The notes under the pieces are model-generated. The model searched no databases. It saw nothing but the letters and a program-made list of their open reading frames with translations, and was not told where the DNA came from. From Tricholoma matsutake (taxonomy: Eukaryota; Basidiomycota; Agaricomycetes; Agaricales; Tricholomataceae), in NCBI GenBank assembly GCA_026075535.2, contig AP026548.1, positions 930,001 through 994,000 on the forward strand: DNA of 64,000 nucleotides, read 5' to 3'. Positions within the stretch are counted from its first letter, which is position 1. Each line of letters opens with the position of its first letter. Below, piece after piece: positions 43,447 to 54,828 of the stretch. A program made the position numbers and the translations under genes.

Positions 43447-45790
43447 TCTCACTAACCTCCTGCTGCCCACAGAAATCACCAACACAAAATTTTTGATAGC
43501 ACACTCAAAGTGCTCAATGACACCATCCAGGATGCCATCAAGAAACATGTTGAAATGTCAAAACTGTGCCCATACTCAAAATGGTGGTGGTCAACAGAGC
43601 TAGCAAGTAAAAAGAAAAAATGCAACAGCTTGGAGAAAGAGCAAAGTACCAATGAAGGAACTGAAACCACCTGATCCATGAGGAATACCAGCAACAATGC
43701 AATTGATACTCAGAAAAGATACATCAAGCAAAGGCAGAACACTAGGTAGAATGGCTGGAGGGGCTGGACAAAACCAGCATGTGGCAAGCAAGTAAACTCA
43801 TCATGGTGATGCCAACAGACACAGGGAGATCCAGAACAAGTCAAAGATCCAACAACAAAGAGGATAATGAATGGACAACACAGACAAAGGCCACCTGTTC
43901 TATGAAACCTTTTTTTCCACCAACTAACCCAGAACTGTTGCCTCCCCCTGAAGAATATAGATATCCACTGCTGCAGTGGACATACCAGAACATTGTAGAT
44001 GAACAGATACACTGAGCAATCAAGAAAATGAAGCCATACAAAGCTAGCAGGAGCAGATCGGTCACAAACTCAGTGCTCCTGTGGGCCAGGGAATTTTTAG
44101 TCCCACATATAGGTCCACTGTTTCACACCACACACATGCTAAAATATTACCCACAGGAATGGTCACTAGCAGAGACACTAATACTCAAAAAGCCTGGTAA
44201 ACCAGACTACATGGTCCCATCAGCATGGCACCCCATTGTGTTGTTGGACAGGCTAGCCAGACTACTCAACAGCTGCCAAGCAGAAGAAATAGTAACTATG
44301 TGCAAAAAACACAACATCCTCCCAGTGAACCATTTGGAGCTAGACTGGGATGAACCACAATGGACTCAATACATCTACTCACAAAGACAATAAAAGACAC
44401 ATGGAGGAAGGGACAGGTAGCCTCCCCTTTGTTCCTAGATGTCAAGAGCATGTTCCCCACCATGGACATCAACTGACTGGTCCACAACATGAGAAGATGT
44501 GGCATACCAAAGGAACACACCAAATGGAAAGAGACAACTAAACAACAGACAAACCACCCTAGCATTTGACGACTATCCAATGGAGGCATTCATAGTACTG
44601 AATGGCCTGGATCAGAGAGATCCACACTTGGGAGTTTCCTACCTCATATACAACACTGATCTACTAGAAATACCAGACCTCAAAGCTGGCAAACACATGC
44701 TATTATTTGTCAATGATGCAGCAGTTGTAGTCACAGGTAAAAGTTTCACAGAGATGCTTGGGAAGCTCCACAACATCATGAACCATGTAAACAAAATCTT
44801 CAAATGGGCCAAGAGATGCAACTGTGAGTTTGGAGTAGAGGAATTCCAGCTCCTTGACATCACAAAGAAGCTTGCACCAAACCCAATCAACCCAAAGAAG
44901 AAGATACCAACACTGCGAAGAGCACTAATACTGGGTTGTAACCAGTTTATATACATACTATATACCTTACTATAGCTACCTATATATAACTAATATAAAG
45001 TGATAATAGGGCCATGCCCAAGGAAAGAAAAGCATGAAAAGTATGGGTTTATATACCTCAGGCTGTGCATGGACCATTTGGTCATACTTGCGCAACCCAA
45101 ACAAGAAAGTGGTGCCACTTTCTCACCAGCAGATCCCATCAGATGAAATGGCAAGATTCCTGGGAGTGATTGTCAACAACAAGCTAAACTGGAAAGGACA
45201 GTGTGCAGCTGCCCTAGCAAAAGGACAAGACTGGATTTTGTAATACACTTCAGCAGAATTGCCCAAGCATCCAGAGGAGCACACACTAAGTACCTCTGAC
45301 AATTATACCTCTCCATAGCAATCCCTTGAATGCTATATGCTGCTGACATCTTCCTTACACCCCAGCAGAACATATGCAAAAAAACCAAGGATGGAAAGAT
45401 AAAACAAGCCATGCTGAATAAACTAGCCTCAATACAATGGTGAGCAGCAATTATGGTCATGGGCGCCATGAAGTCAATGGCCACAGACATAACAGAAGTA
45501 ATGGCAAACCTGGTACCATTTCCCCTGCTAGTGGACAAGTACTGTCTCTGTGCTGCAATACGATTAGCAACACCACTGCCCATACACACACTACACAAAC
45601 TGGTCAAGAATGCAGCAAGCAAGCTAATCAAGCAACATCCCACTCCATTACATGACCTCATGCACAGATACAAGATCCAACCACAGGATGTTGAGACAAT
45701 CAAAGTAATAAGATATGATGCCAGGTGGAAACCCAGTATAATGACAGAAGTTATCACAGACACTGACAAGGCCATACAGGCCATAGTGCA
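43447..45790 (+). pseudogene. LINE ORF2 reverse transcriptase
   Basis: Linker EITNTKIFDSTLKVLND-like residues lead into RT: IKKMKPYKASRSRSVTNSVL, YYPQEWSLAETLILKKPGKPDY, ARLLNSCQAEEIVTMCKKHNILPVNH. A frameshift loses the GARPGR block near 44330, and VLNGLDQRDPHLGVSYLIYN resumes. The catalytic FVDD reads LLFVNDAAVVV: codon 44712-44714 is AAT after GTC, a CG-to-CA change. The frame is split by the insert at 44936-45122 and resumes as HQQIPSDEMARFLGVIVNNKLNWKG. Confidence 0.8.
44936..45122 (-). repeat. ~187-bp insert in LINE RT
   Basis: It separates RRALILG from HQQIPSDE, which are adjacent in this LINE family. The minus strand holds TATGACCAAATGGTCCATGC and GGTATATAA, also found in the hAT-like element at 41700-41790. 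It could be a short SINE-like element; no clear tRNA boxes or target duplication. Confidence 0.5.
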
Positions 45791-46749
45791 AGATCACCTA
45801 GACATCAACATATTCACCAACAGATCAGGCATGGAAGGTAAGGTTGGCACTGGAGCAGTCCTGTACAGGAATGGTAGGATCAAAGCCAAATTATGGCACT
45901 GGCTCAGATTGTTACAACACCACCCAATATATGAAGGAGAAGGGGTTGGAGCTCTGCTGCTGATAAACAACAAGTGGGGAATATGGTTTGCCAACATATA
46001 CATTGACAATCAAGCCTCTATTTCAGCCATCTCACTAACTAAGCCCAACCCAGGTCACTATATCTTCAATACTGTGCAAGACAGTATCACAGCCCTGAGG
46101 AAGAAGCACAGCAGTGTAAAGATAAAAGTCAAGTGGGTGCCAGGTCACAAAGGAGTAGAGGGTAACAAGAATGTGGATGAGCAGGCAAAAAAGGCAGTAA
46201 CAGAAGGAAGCAGCAACCTCAATAGCCTGCCAAAATTACTGAAGAAACCTCCCTACAGAAAATTGGTGGTAATACAAGCACATGGAGAAATGCTAAAAAA
46301 GAGAGCACAGAAGTTATGGAAGGCCTCATGACAGTATGACAGGATGAAGGGGACAGACCCAGCAGCACCATCAGCTAAATACATCAACCTTATCATACTG
46401 TTGCCAATGAAGCTAGCAAGCATACTATTGCAACTGAGAATGGGACACACACCCCTAGCTAAGCATTTACAACCAAATCAGTAAAGTTGACTCACCAACC
46501 TGCCCTGCATGCCAACAGCACAAGGAGTCGGTACAGCACTTCATGCTACATTGCCATGCCCACAGCATGGCCAGGCAGAAACTACAAATCAGTACAGGAG
46601 GAAGGGACATAAATTTAACAAAGCTCTTCACAGTGACCAAGACACTTTGTGCACTGTTCATATACATCACAGAAGCAGGGAGATGGCACAGCATGTTTGG
46701 GGAGCTCCCAACAATGGAGGAGCAGCAGCAAGGAAGAAGGGAGAGATAA
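45791..46749 (+). pseudogene. LINE ORF2 RNase H and C-terminal zinc motif
   Basis: RNase H: NIFTNRSGMEGK replaces the expected FTDGSGM, so the first catalytic Asp and a Gly are lost by two CG-to-CA changes (45819-45824). IYEGEGVGALL (Glu), IYIDNQASISA (Asp) and VKWVPGHKGVEGNKNVDEQAKKAV follow. The C-terminal CPACQQHKESVQHFMLHC, a CX2CX..HX..C motif, is typical of Tad ORF2. The frame ends at 46749. Confidence 0.8.
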
Positions 46750-46965
46750 AGCCAGGCTGCCAGAGTGAAACATGCAATGGATGACACACAAGCTACACAT
46801 ACACTATCCACAGTCCAGCACCACTTATTCCAGCACCCACAGCACTTGAGGGCCACTAGCTGACCCCTCAAAACAGATGACAAAGACAGAGCATCAGAAG
46901 AGCACATGAGACAAGCGACACAGTGTTTACTTTTAATCTCTCACATATGGTACGCCACAAAGGAG

Positions 46966-47007
46966 AATAAAAATTAATAAAAAATAAAAATAAAATAAAA
47001 ATAAAAA
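46966..47007 (+). repeat. A-rich tail of the LINE
   Basis: Irregular TAAAA and AATAAA units, as expected for the 3' end made by target-primed reverse transcription. Confidence 0.7.
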
Positions 47008-47530
47008 AGTAGAACAGACGAGTGTAAGATTCTAGAGAGACCTTGCCATTCACTCAGCTCTAGCATACATCAGTAAATCTGGGCAAATGAAGCACATATA
47101 GTGAGTCAATGAACCTTCATCTTGTTTTCCCCCTTTTCCCACCATCTTAGACACACTCTGCCAGACATCAACAGCTAATTTGGCTGCTTTATTGCTAAGG
47201 AAACCAGAAAACACAGGTTGGGGCGTGAGGCAAACAGATGTTGCCTATGCCCAGATGTCATCCGAATCAGTGATTGAATTCTGACATCGTATTGGTCAAA
47301 TCAGTAACAGCTGGGGGAGTAATGTTGGCTGCTGACATGGTGGGCTTAGGTGGTGTCACCATGGATGGTGATGGTGGTGGCCATGGATGAATGTGATGGT
47401 CATGGTTGTGGATGAAGAAGTCAGAGCTTATAATCGGGCACTTTATAGAGGTAAATGCAGAGTGTCAAACACAGTGGAAAATCCTGAAAGTTTTATGATC
47501 AGAAAGCCAGCCACAAGCTGTAGAATAGGT
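47008..47530 (-). other. DNA left of the Ngaro-type element, coding-like remnant
   Basis: On the minus strand NKAAKLAVDVWQSVSKMVGKGGK leads to GSLTHYMCFICPDLLMYARAE, a TGA (CGA-type) and MARSL (about 47200-47030). Composition looks coding, but I do not recognise the family. No repeat or RNA seen. Confidence 0.3.
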
Positions 47531-47735
47531 TTTTGCAGTTGGTAGAATTGTCTGGTACATCAAGATATGCAAGTGTCTTTACAAAACTAATCTAAGTTCA
47601 CATGCTAAAGGATCTGGGAGCAAATGTGATGGGCTGGAATCTGAGAGATGGGATCTGTGATCCAAACGAGTGAGAAAGAAAACTGAATTCCAACCTATTG
47701 AGCTGAGGGTGAGCTGAGGAATGACTATGGGAACC
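47531..47735 (-). repeat. Split direct repeat B2
   Basis: 205 bp, matching B1 (48138-48342) with about 90% identity by eye; starts TTTTGCAGTTGGTAGAA in plus orientation. Marks the 3' end of the Ngaro-type element. Confidence 0.8.
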
Positions 47736-47956
47736 AACCCGCAATTATCTCTCTGCTCGTTAGCCTGAAAACTTACATTCGATCTGTAAAAAAAACCACT
47801 GCAGACTGTATGACTTCACAGCCCGTGAATCTGGTCATGATTCCTGTGGTGATATCTAGTGTTTGTCACCATAATTAAATATCAAAGCCTGGTGACACTG
47901 GACACTGATGGGCAGAGGCAGATGGACTGAGGCAGAATGGGGTATGGGTGGGTGGG

Positions 47957-48110
47957 TGAAAATCTTGGATGAAAGAGACAGATTAGGAACAGCGAGAGAG
48001 CAGAACACTAGCTATTGTGCACAGCAGGTGGAGGTTGAGAAAAGCTCGAAGCACTGATCACATGACTTGACTGTGTCAGAATTCTACTCTGCAAAATGTC
48101 TGTACACTAC
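47957..48110 (-). repeat. Split direct repeat A2
   Basis: 154 bp (TGAAAATCTTGGATGAAAG to TGTACACTAC), the same length as A1 at 61655-61808 with a handful of transitions. Confidence 0.85.
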
Positions 48111-48137
48111 ACTCACACCTCTCTTGTCTACCTCCAC

Positions 48138-48342
48138 TTTTGCAGTTGGTAGAACTGTCTGGTACATCAAGATATGCAAGTGGCTTTACAAAACTAATCT
48201 AAGTTCACATGCTAAAGGATCTGGGAGCGAACACGATGGGCTGGAGTCCAAGAGATGGGATCTGTGATCCAAACAAGTGAGAAAGAAACCTGAATTCCAA
48301 CCTATCGAGCCAAGGGTGAGCTGAGGAATGACTATGGGAACC
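48138..48342 (-). repeat. Split direct repeat B1
   Basis: 205 bp copy of B2, between the recombinase stop (48406) and A2. Confidence 0.8.
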
Positions 48343-48405
48343 CAAATGAGAAGCAACCCCAAAGGCGTGCCATAGTTGTGATGAAGACTCACCCGAAGAT
48401 GCCAA

Positions 48406-49590
48406 TCAAGCCTTGGGCCTGCTTCTTCGCTGCTGCTGCTGCGCATCTAGGTTTAGTGGCAGCATATTGATATGCAAAGCCCCCAAGTAGTCAAGGCAGT
48501 GCCAATACTCCAAGAATGCCTGTGATCGCCACCAGCCAAATTTTTTCACCATATTGGGTGGCACTCCTGAGATCAGGTAAAAAGTAGTACCCCCAATATG
48601 AAAGCAGTGGCCCATGATTCGAGGATAGCATTTGTTCGTCGTTCAGAGGATCTGGTTGATTCATTGGATGAACTTGGACCTTGTGAGCATCACCAGCTTG
48701 CCATGGTCATCACGATATGCAGCAATAGGGTGTGATATGTCTAGTCTGCTCTTGATGTAGTGTTTCCAGATGGCATGAATGGGGTTTAGTGGCACCTCCT
48801 GATGTGGTATCCAGACATCATCCCCCTGAGCCTTCTGGGTTTTTGACCATGGTAGATGGAGGTTACATGCACTGCTCTGTGATGTTGATTCCGCAATGTC
48901 CAAGAATGTAGCATTGCGGCGAGGGTTAAACTTTTCAAGATTTTGGGTAGGTGGGAGTAGCTCCCCGCTGCATAGCTGGCCAAAAAAGGATAACAGGCAG
49001 ATTGCCCAAATGCAGATATCGAGACCAGAAGTCCTGCTAAGTGCTGTGTCAAGATCAGCGAGCATCGTAATGGTGACTGGGGCTCTCTTGGGATGGAATG
49101 ATGATGCTGGCCTGAGCTCCTCAATGCCCTTTGTGATCTGCTGCAAACAAGCCCCCCCTTTCCAACTCAGTCCCCTTCTCTCATGCTCCTTCTTGATAGC
49201 CGATATCTTTGCCATGACAGTCTTCCCAGCAAATTGCCCAGCATAAGATGCCGCCCAAGCTATCAAAAGCTCCTCTTGAGGTGGGAGGGCATCACTATGT
49301 TTGATCCCAAGGCCTTTGCAGAAGTTAAGAAATTCCCACAGTCTGCTCACATCCTTCTGATGAGTTGAGTCACTTACTGCCACATTTTGGACTTTATCCG
49401 CTAATTTCTGTAGTGTGGGTGGTATTAACAAAGGAATGTGTGGTATGTTTGTTTGCAGTGCCAGAATCTGTGAAGTGTATGGTTGTGGATGATTGTGATA
49501 GCATGCAAGATGTCCACCGTGCTGCCGTGCTAGCTGAGGAAGATCATGCCTATGGTGAGCGATGAACTGCGAGGTCCTGATGGGAGGCAT
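48406..49590 (-). pseudogene. Tyrosine recombinase of the Ngaro-type element
   Basis: One frame from MPPIRTSQF to RRSRPKA (395 codons) with two CGA-type TGA codons after SKFIQ and INQIL. The N-terminal SAM-like/core-binding part includes AWAASYAGQFAGKTVMAKISAIK. In the catalytic part the first Arg (family LRSGE) reads LCSGE, with TGC at 48970-48972. In GHCFHIGGTTFYLISGVP the HxxR Arg reads His (codon 48598-48600). WRSQAFLEYW holds the active-site Tyr. Both Arg losses are CpG transitions. It would resolve circular DNA into the genome. Confidence 0.8.
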
Positions 49591-49717
49591 TGTGAAAAAA
49601 TGGTGTATGACGACTTGGTGTGGTCGTAGTAGAGTGCAGCTCTGTTCTCATCCATAATGTGATGCCAGTATTGTCACTCAGCCCAGATTCCCTGACCTTG
49701 ACCTCTATATACTCTAG

Positions 49718-51437
49718 CTATACCATCCATTGATCATGGTAGTCTACTGCATTATGTACAAACCCTGCTAAATGGAAAGGAATCTTTGGAGGAAAAGCAC
49801 ACAACGACCTCTTGTCAGCAAGTACCCCCCTAGAGGGGCCATCTGCAGGGTTCTTCTTTGTAGGTATCCAAACCATGGAGATCCACAGGTTGTGGTCCTG
49901 TATGAGTCTGATGATTTCCCGCAAGATGGCATTTTGCTGAGTGCCTCATGGCTGGCCTGCCTTTAGTGCTCCCACAACCCCTTGGTTATCTGAGCATAGA
50001 ATGATGCGGGTGTTGGAGAATTTTGCAGTAATCAATGTACAGATCACCAGCTCCACTGCCACCATCTTGCCCCACCCAATCTCCTGCCCTTCAGAATTCC
50101 ACCCCTCCTTGAATTGCCATGCCAGCCACTTTCCATCAATAATCAATCTGATGCCCCATCCTGTAGATGCATCCACAAAAAGCTTTGTCTGGGATGGCTC
50201 AGGTGGGCAGATTATTGCCCTCCCTATGAAGTCCTCTTGTAAGCAATGCCTCCACCAGTCCACATCCTCTGCTGCCATTGCAGAGAACTTATGCCTTGTC
50301 CCCTGGGACTGGCTCGCTTTGAAACTCCCCCGAAACTTGTATAATGAGACCATCTGGGAACATCCCTCTGGCACAACCAAGCAAACATGATTCAGCGTGC
50401 CAATCACCTTCTCAGCATCCTTTGCAGTATGAGTGGAGCCTTGCATCCCATCAGCTAGTCATTTCAAGTACTTCACTTTCTTCTTCTCTGGCAGCTCCAC
50501 CCTTTTTGCAACCAGGTCCCACCAAAAACCAATGTACATGAAAGCTGATGCAAAGTCAACAAATTTTGCTGGGGTCCAAGGCCAGCCTGGCTCCTCCACG
50601 ATGTTCCAGATGAGTTCAGCGGTGTAAGAATATCGATAGGATCCATCAGGTAGCTGGTGAGAAGGGTAGCATAGGAAAATGAAGTCATCTACCCACTTTA
50701 AGACTGCCTCAACGCCCCGACTGAGAAGTATTTGGACCATGGCATCCACTACTCCACCAAAAATCCCCAGTGATGGTGATGTGCCAAAGTTCAGAATGTG
50801 GTTGAGGTGGATTAGTCCTTTTATCATTATGGCCAGGAAGCAGGGTGCTGAAGGGTGTGTGGGAATGTTTCGGAAGGCAGCATCAACATCAAATATGGCC
50901 ACTTGCGCTCCCTCAGGTGCATCAGCCACTAAGAGATAGCATTCAGAGAAAGAACCCCATGCGCACTGGAATTTTGTAGAGTCAATGATCATGTTAATAG
51001 AGGTTTTTGTGGGGTCGATAATGATTCTGCTGGTTGATTCAAATGAGGATGCTTCAAGATCAATACAGCATCTATTCTTTGGATAAGAGTGGTTTACGAC
51101 AACATGGCGTTTACTGCCGCCCTGGTCAATGACTGCAAGAGGAGCTGTGCAAAAATGTCCAATCAAAGAAAAAAGAATATCTGGGTCATAGTCATGCGAC
51201 AATCTGCCAAGTTCAATCTCTTCAGCATACTTTGCAATAATGAATGCTTCATCCTCTTCAGATGTGTAATGGTTCAGGGGAATGGACGTGCACAATAATG
51301 AAAATTGTTCCAAGCCACAGTAAAAACCCTCACGGAGGCCTACTGGAATGTTGTGAAACTCCCCCAGGATGCCCGTGTCCTCCAGAGTGCGATCCAAAGC
51401 ATCAGGCTTGAGTTTGGTGATAATTGGGAAGATGTTG
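49718..51437 (-). pseudogene. Ngaro-type RT and RNase H
   Basis: One continuous frame broken by TGA codons after KYLK and LKAGQP and before the MREI block. RT: KYAEEIELGRLSHDYDPDIL, APLAVIDQGGSKRHVVVNHSYP, AIFDVDAAFRNIPTHP (catalytic Asp), and LKWVDDFIFL where the usual YxDD reads WVDD, as in related mushroom elements. RNase H: LFVDASTGWGIRLII (Asp), IGWGKMVAVELVI (Glu), IILCSDNQGVVGALKAG (Asp), then IPTKKNPADGPSRG. The catalytic residues look intact. Confidence 0.8.
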
Positions 51438-53796
51438 TCAAGCATTGCATTTGTCGGATCCATGGGTGAGGTCACCACACAGGGAGCAAGAGTGGCTGAA
51501 ATTGCAGATGGGTCTTTTACAGCTGAATGGGCCAGAGTTGAAGGCAATACAGACAATCTGGCCACCAAGTGCTTTGTCAACCCATTTCCCATGCTCGCCA
51601 AGGACCAATTGTTTTGCACTACCTTGGTGTTCTCTGTGGGAATGGGACCCTGTGCAGAGATAACATTTGATGGCCAAAAAGGACGAGCAAAAGGACAATG
51701 GGAAATACTGCTGATGCCCTCCCCCACGACCCAGATAGTGCTGGACTCTGCTGTATGCTGCTTGCCCCCTACCTCATGCCCCAACATAGCTATTACCCCC
51801 TGCAAAGTTGCTGCCTCCTGCAAAAGCACCACGCCCCATCGATCCACTGCCTCCTGCCTGACTCCTGGTGCCCAGTGGGCTGCCCACTTGTTTCAAGTGC
51901 TCAAGAACTGATGGCAGGAGATTCTTCATCTTGTACTTATGAAAGATGCCCTCGTCAAATATCAGACCATACAAGTCACTTCTCCGACTGACCCACAAGG
52001 TGTAGGTCTCAATGATGTAGCCTCTATACGAAGGCCAGTGAAGCATGAAATCGGTTCTAGCTGCAATTGTACTGAAGAAATCTGAAAACATTGTTGCACA
52101 TTGCAACACCTTCAGAGTATTAGCTTTGCTTTCCTCCCCCAAAACTAGATGGTTACAAATGCCCCAAACAAAATTCTCCCATATCTCTGTGAAGTCATCT
52201 GCCATGAGGTGATGGTCCCTTGTGGCTGTCAGCGTTTTTTGCTTCAGCTTGATTTTGCCTCTCTCATTTAGACCAATCTCTGTATCAAAGAGGTCAGTAG
52301 CCCTGGTAGCATTTGAACATGCTTTGTGTGTGCACAGTGCCAATGGGATGTAGTTCTTGAAACCACTTTTTAACTCCTTTATTACTGTGACCAGGAGCTG
52401 GCTTGTGGCATCTGTAATTATCTCCAAGAAGCATTCCCCTGGTAGCTGCGGAGGGGCGCTGCTGGTAATCATTGGTAATGTGCCCCCATGCCCAATGCAG
52501 CTGCGATCATGGCTACAAGCTCTGCATTCACTGTTGGCCTGGTTGATGGTGAGCTCGCCATGGGCAACTGGGCTGGGATGACCATATTAGACTGTAATAG
52601 GACGTCTTGGGCTGGTTGCGTCACCTCTGCAGAACTCTGAGCTGATGCATGTGGTGCATATATGTGGGCTCGCATGGCTGTATGCAGATTTTCACGATTG
52701 TCTGCTGCTACAGTGATACTGTAAGGGCATGCTGCCATACGATGTGCCAACAAGCTGACCTAGGTATTTGCACTTGCAAGCCACAGTGGCTACATGTGGG
52801 TCTGTGCCCATAATTGCTGCTGCAATATCATGAGGGTGTGCTGCCATGCAACTGCTGAGTGAGCTAACCTAGCTGTTCATGCATGCAAGCCACCGTGGCG
52901 GTGTGGGGACTATGCAGTCCTGAGTCCCTGCAAGTGCTTGCTGCTGTGGCAATGTTTGGACTATGCTGCCCCGACTTTATGCATGCCCAAGTAGCATTAG
53001 ACTATGTGCATGGTGTATGCAAAGCACCCTGCAGGCCTCCCAGATATTCAGAAAATAATCTCTTGCCCGTACTTGAACCCATAATGTTGGCATTCTGTGT
53101 CTTGGGAGAATGGACCTTGTAGGTAATGCTGCCCACTAACTGAATGGGAGTGAAGCCCACAGGCTGGTGCCCCTCTCCTGGCCTGGCGGTACCAGGCCCT
53201 GTGCTGCCAGCCAGGCTGCATCTGCATCATGCGTGCAAAAATTTTCTGGGCTATGGGGGAGGGAATTGTCAGCTACTGGGCTCAAAACTGGAGTTGTGAC
53301 TGCTTTCATTTTCCCTTTATCTACCCATGTCGGTGTCCTATGTCCAACCACTGTTTGTGAAGGAAGCTTTTCCCCAACCACTGTAGCCTGCGACCCAGTG
53401 CACTGTGAGCCCTGCACTACTGCCTCTTGCCATGGAATTAGCAGGCCGTTGCTCTGTGGTTCATCAAAATGAGTAGGCAAAAAATCTGCTGCAGAGGCAT
53501 GGTGAGGGGGAGGGTGTATGTGTCCCAAAGCCCCTGGCGCCTCGCTGGTTGCTGACCACTTCTGACCTGTCTTTGCTAGCGGGGCGGTTCTTGAACCTGC
53601 CTGGATTACATTGATGTCCCAAGAGCCAACAACCTTTCATCAAACCGTTGAGTCGCGCTGATACCGTCTTGGCTTGTTCCACTACTGTTGATAGAAGTTC
53701 GTATTGATATCCAACTGATGGCTTCACCCCTGGTGGTGCCTTGACAAGCTGCAGCCCTAATGCAACTGCCTGGGCAGACTTTGCTCTTGCTGAGGC
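51438..53796 (-). pseudogene. gag: Ngaro-type gag (main part)
   Basis: Three frames in sequence: VKPSVGYQYELLSTVVEQAK (53727 down), MGHIHPPPHHASAADF (53528 down), MLAHRMAACPYSITVAADN (52753 down); then a longer frame from 52472 with GLIFDEGIFHKYKMKNLLPS and LHWPSYRGYIIETYTLW. It ends in FNSGPFSCKRPICNFSHSCSLCGDLTHGSDKC, a Cys/His-rich RNA-binding module (CX2CX5HX4C). The C-terminus overlaps the start of the RT frame. The 5' part lies beyond G3. Confidence 0.65.
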
Positions 53797-54612
53797 TGTT
53801 AAGACTATAGGTCTTTTAACTCAGCCTCGGCTTCGTGTGTTACAGTTGGAGGCTTTCCAACTGTCTCGTATCGCACTAGGAGACTTTCCTAGTGTATCAG
53901 GCTTCCTGCCTTTACTTGGGTACTTCCTCAAGTAGTCACGGCTATCCGTACTCAGAGGCTTTCTGAGTAGACCATCGGTTTGTGTGTCACAGTTGGAGGC
54001 TTTCCAACTGTCGTGTTCGGGTTATCACAGCTAGGGGCTTCCTAAGCTGTCGAGTTCGAGTGTATCACAACTAAGGGGCTTCCTTAGTTGTCGAGTGTTC
54101 TGGTTGAGTCTAAGACCATTGGTTGAATTAGGTCAAGCTGGAGAATACACAGAGTGTAGCTACAGCTTATATACTGTTCTAGGACTATCTATTGTCCAAT
54201 CGGAAAGTGAGATGCTTATCAGGTAAATATAGACAAGAACAATAGAGACAATAGGCCTCATGCCTCGCATGAGGCATCCGATGTCAAGGAGTGCTGCGGT
54301 GCAGCATATCAGAGAACAATAAGAGAATAGCCTCATGCCTGGCATGAGGCGTCCGATGTCACAGATCCGATGTCACGGATCCGATGTCAAGGATCCAGTG
54401 TCAAGGACATGCTGCAGCACAGCATGTCGATCGTGAGGGTCCAATGTCACGGACCTCATGTAGAGGGGGTGTCGTACCACGGCGCATGTGAGGGTGGGTT
54501 TGGGTGCATGGAGTCACCATGCATCAAGGTGTCTTCCGTTGGAAGAGAGTCGAGTCAAATAAGAAAAAATGAACTACCCATACTTGTGGGTTCCTGTAGA
54601 CAAATCATAACA
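53797..54612 (-). repeat. 3' LTR of G3
   Basis: 816 bp; 162 bp longer than the 5' LTR because of a tandem expansion of GATCCGATGTCACGGATCC-like and CATGCCTGGCATGAGGC-like units at 54265-54450. Confidence 0.85.
53843..54091. repeat. Array of seven stem-loops in the G3 LTR
   Basis: Stems differ but pair; the loop is nearly constant (GGCTT or GACTT). Examples: CAGTTGGA/TCCAACTG at 53843-53863 and 53990-54010; CACTAGGA/TCCTAGTG at 53874-53894; TACTCAGA/TCTGAGTA at 53949-53969; ACAACTAAGG/CCTTAGTTGT at 54067-54091. An imperfect one (ACTTG/CAAGT) lies near 53914 and a bulged one at 54027-54050. The 5' LTR (60812-61060) has the same seven; the solo LTR at 30888 has five. Confidence 0.8.
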
Positions 54613-54626
54613 TCGCCTCCCGTCTA
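54613..54626 (-). promoter_or_regulatory. Polypurine tract of G3
   Basis: The minus strand reads GACGGGAGGCGA directly before the 3' LTR; plus-strand priming site. Confidence 0.6.
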
Positions 54627-54828
54627 TCTTCGAAGTCACCGACTTCGACTTCGAACCATTCTCCCCACCCTCCTACACTTCCCTGTAGGGTTCCCCAGTC
54701 ATATTCCCCATCGCTTCGTCATCGAAGTCATTGTATCCCTCCTCGAGGAAGTCCAGTCGTCTTCATTCCTCCTCCTGTTCTTTCTGCTGCCTTGTTGGGC
54801 AGTCGGGGCTGTAGTGCCTGGGGCCTCA

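Larger units (their letters stand above)
41161..47007 (+). mobile_element. Tad-like LINE retrotransposon
   Basis: Endonuclease, RT, RNase H and a C-terminal Cys/His motif follow in order, ending in an A-rich tail of TAAAA-type repeats at 46966-47007. It is interrupted by the hAT-like element (41387-42848) and a ~187-bp insert (44936-45122). The 5' end is not defined. Confidence 0.85.
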
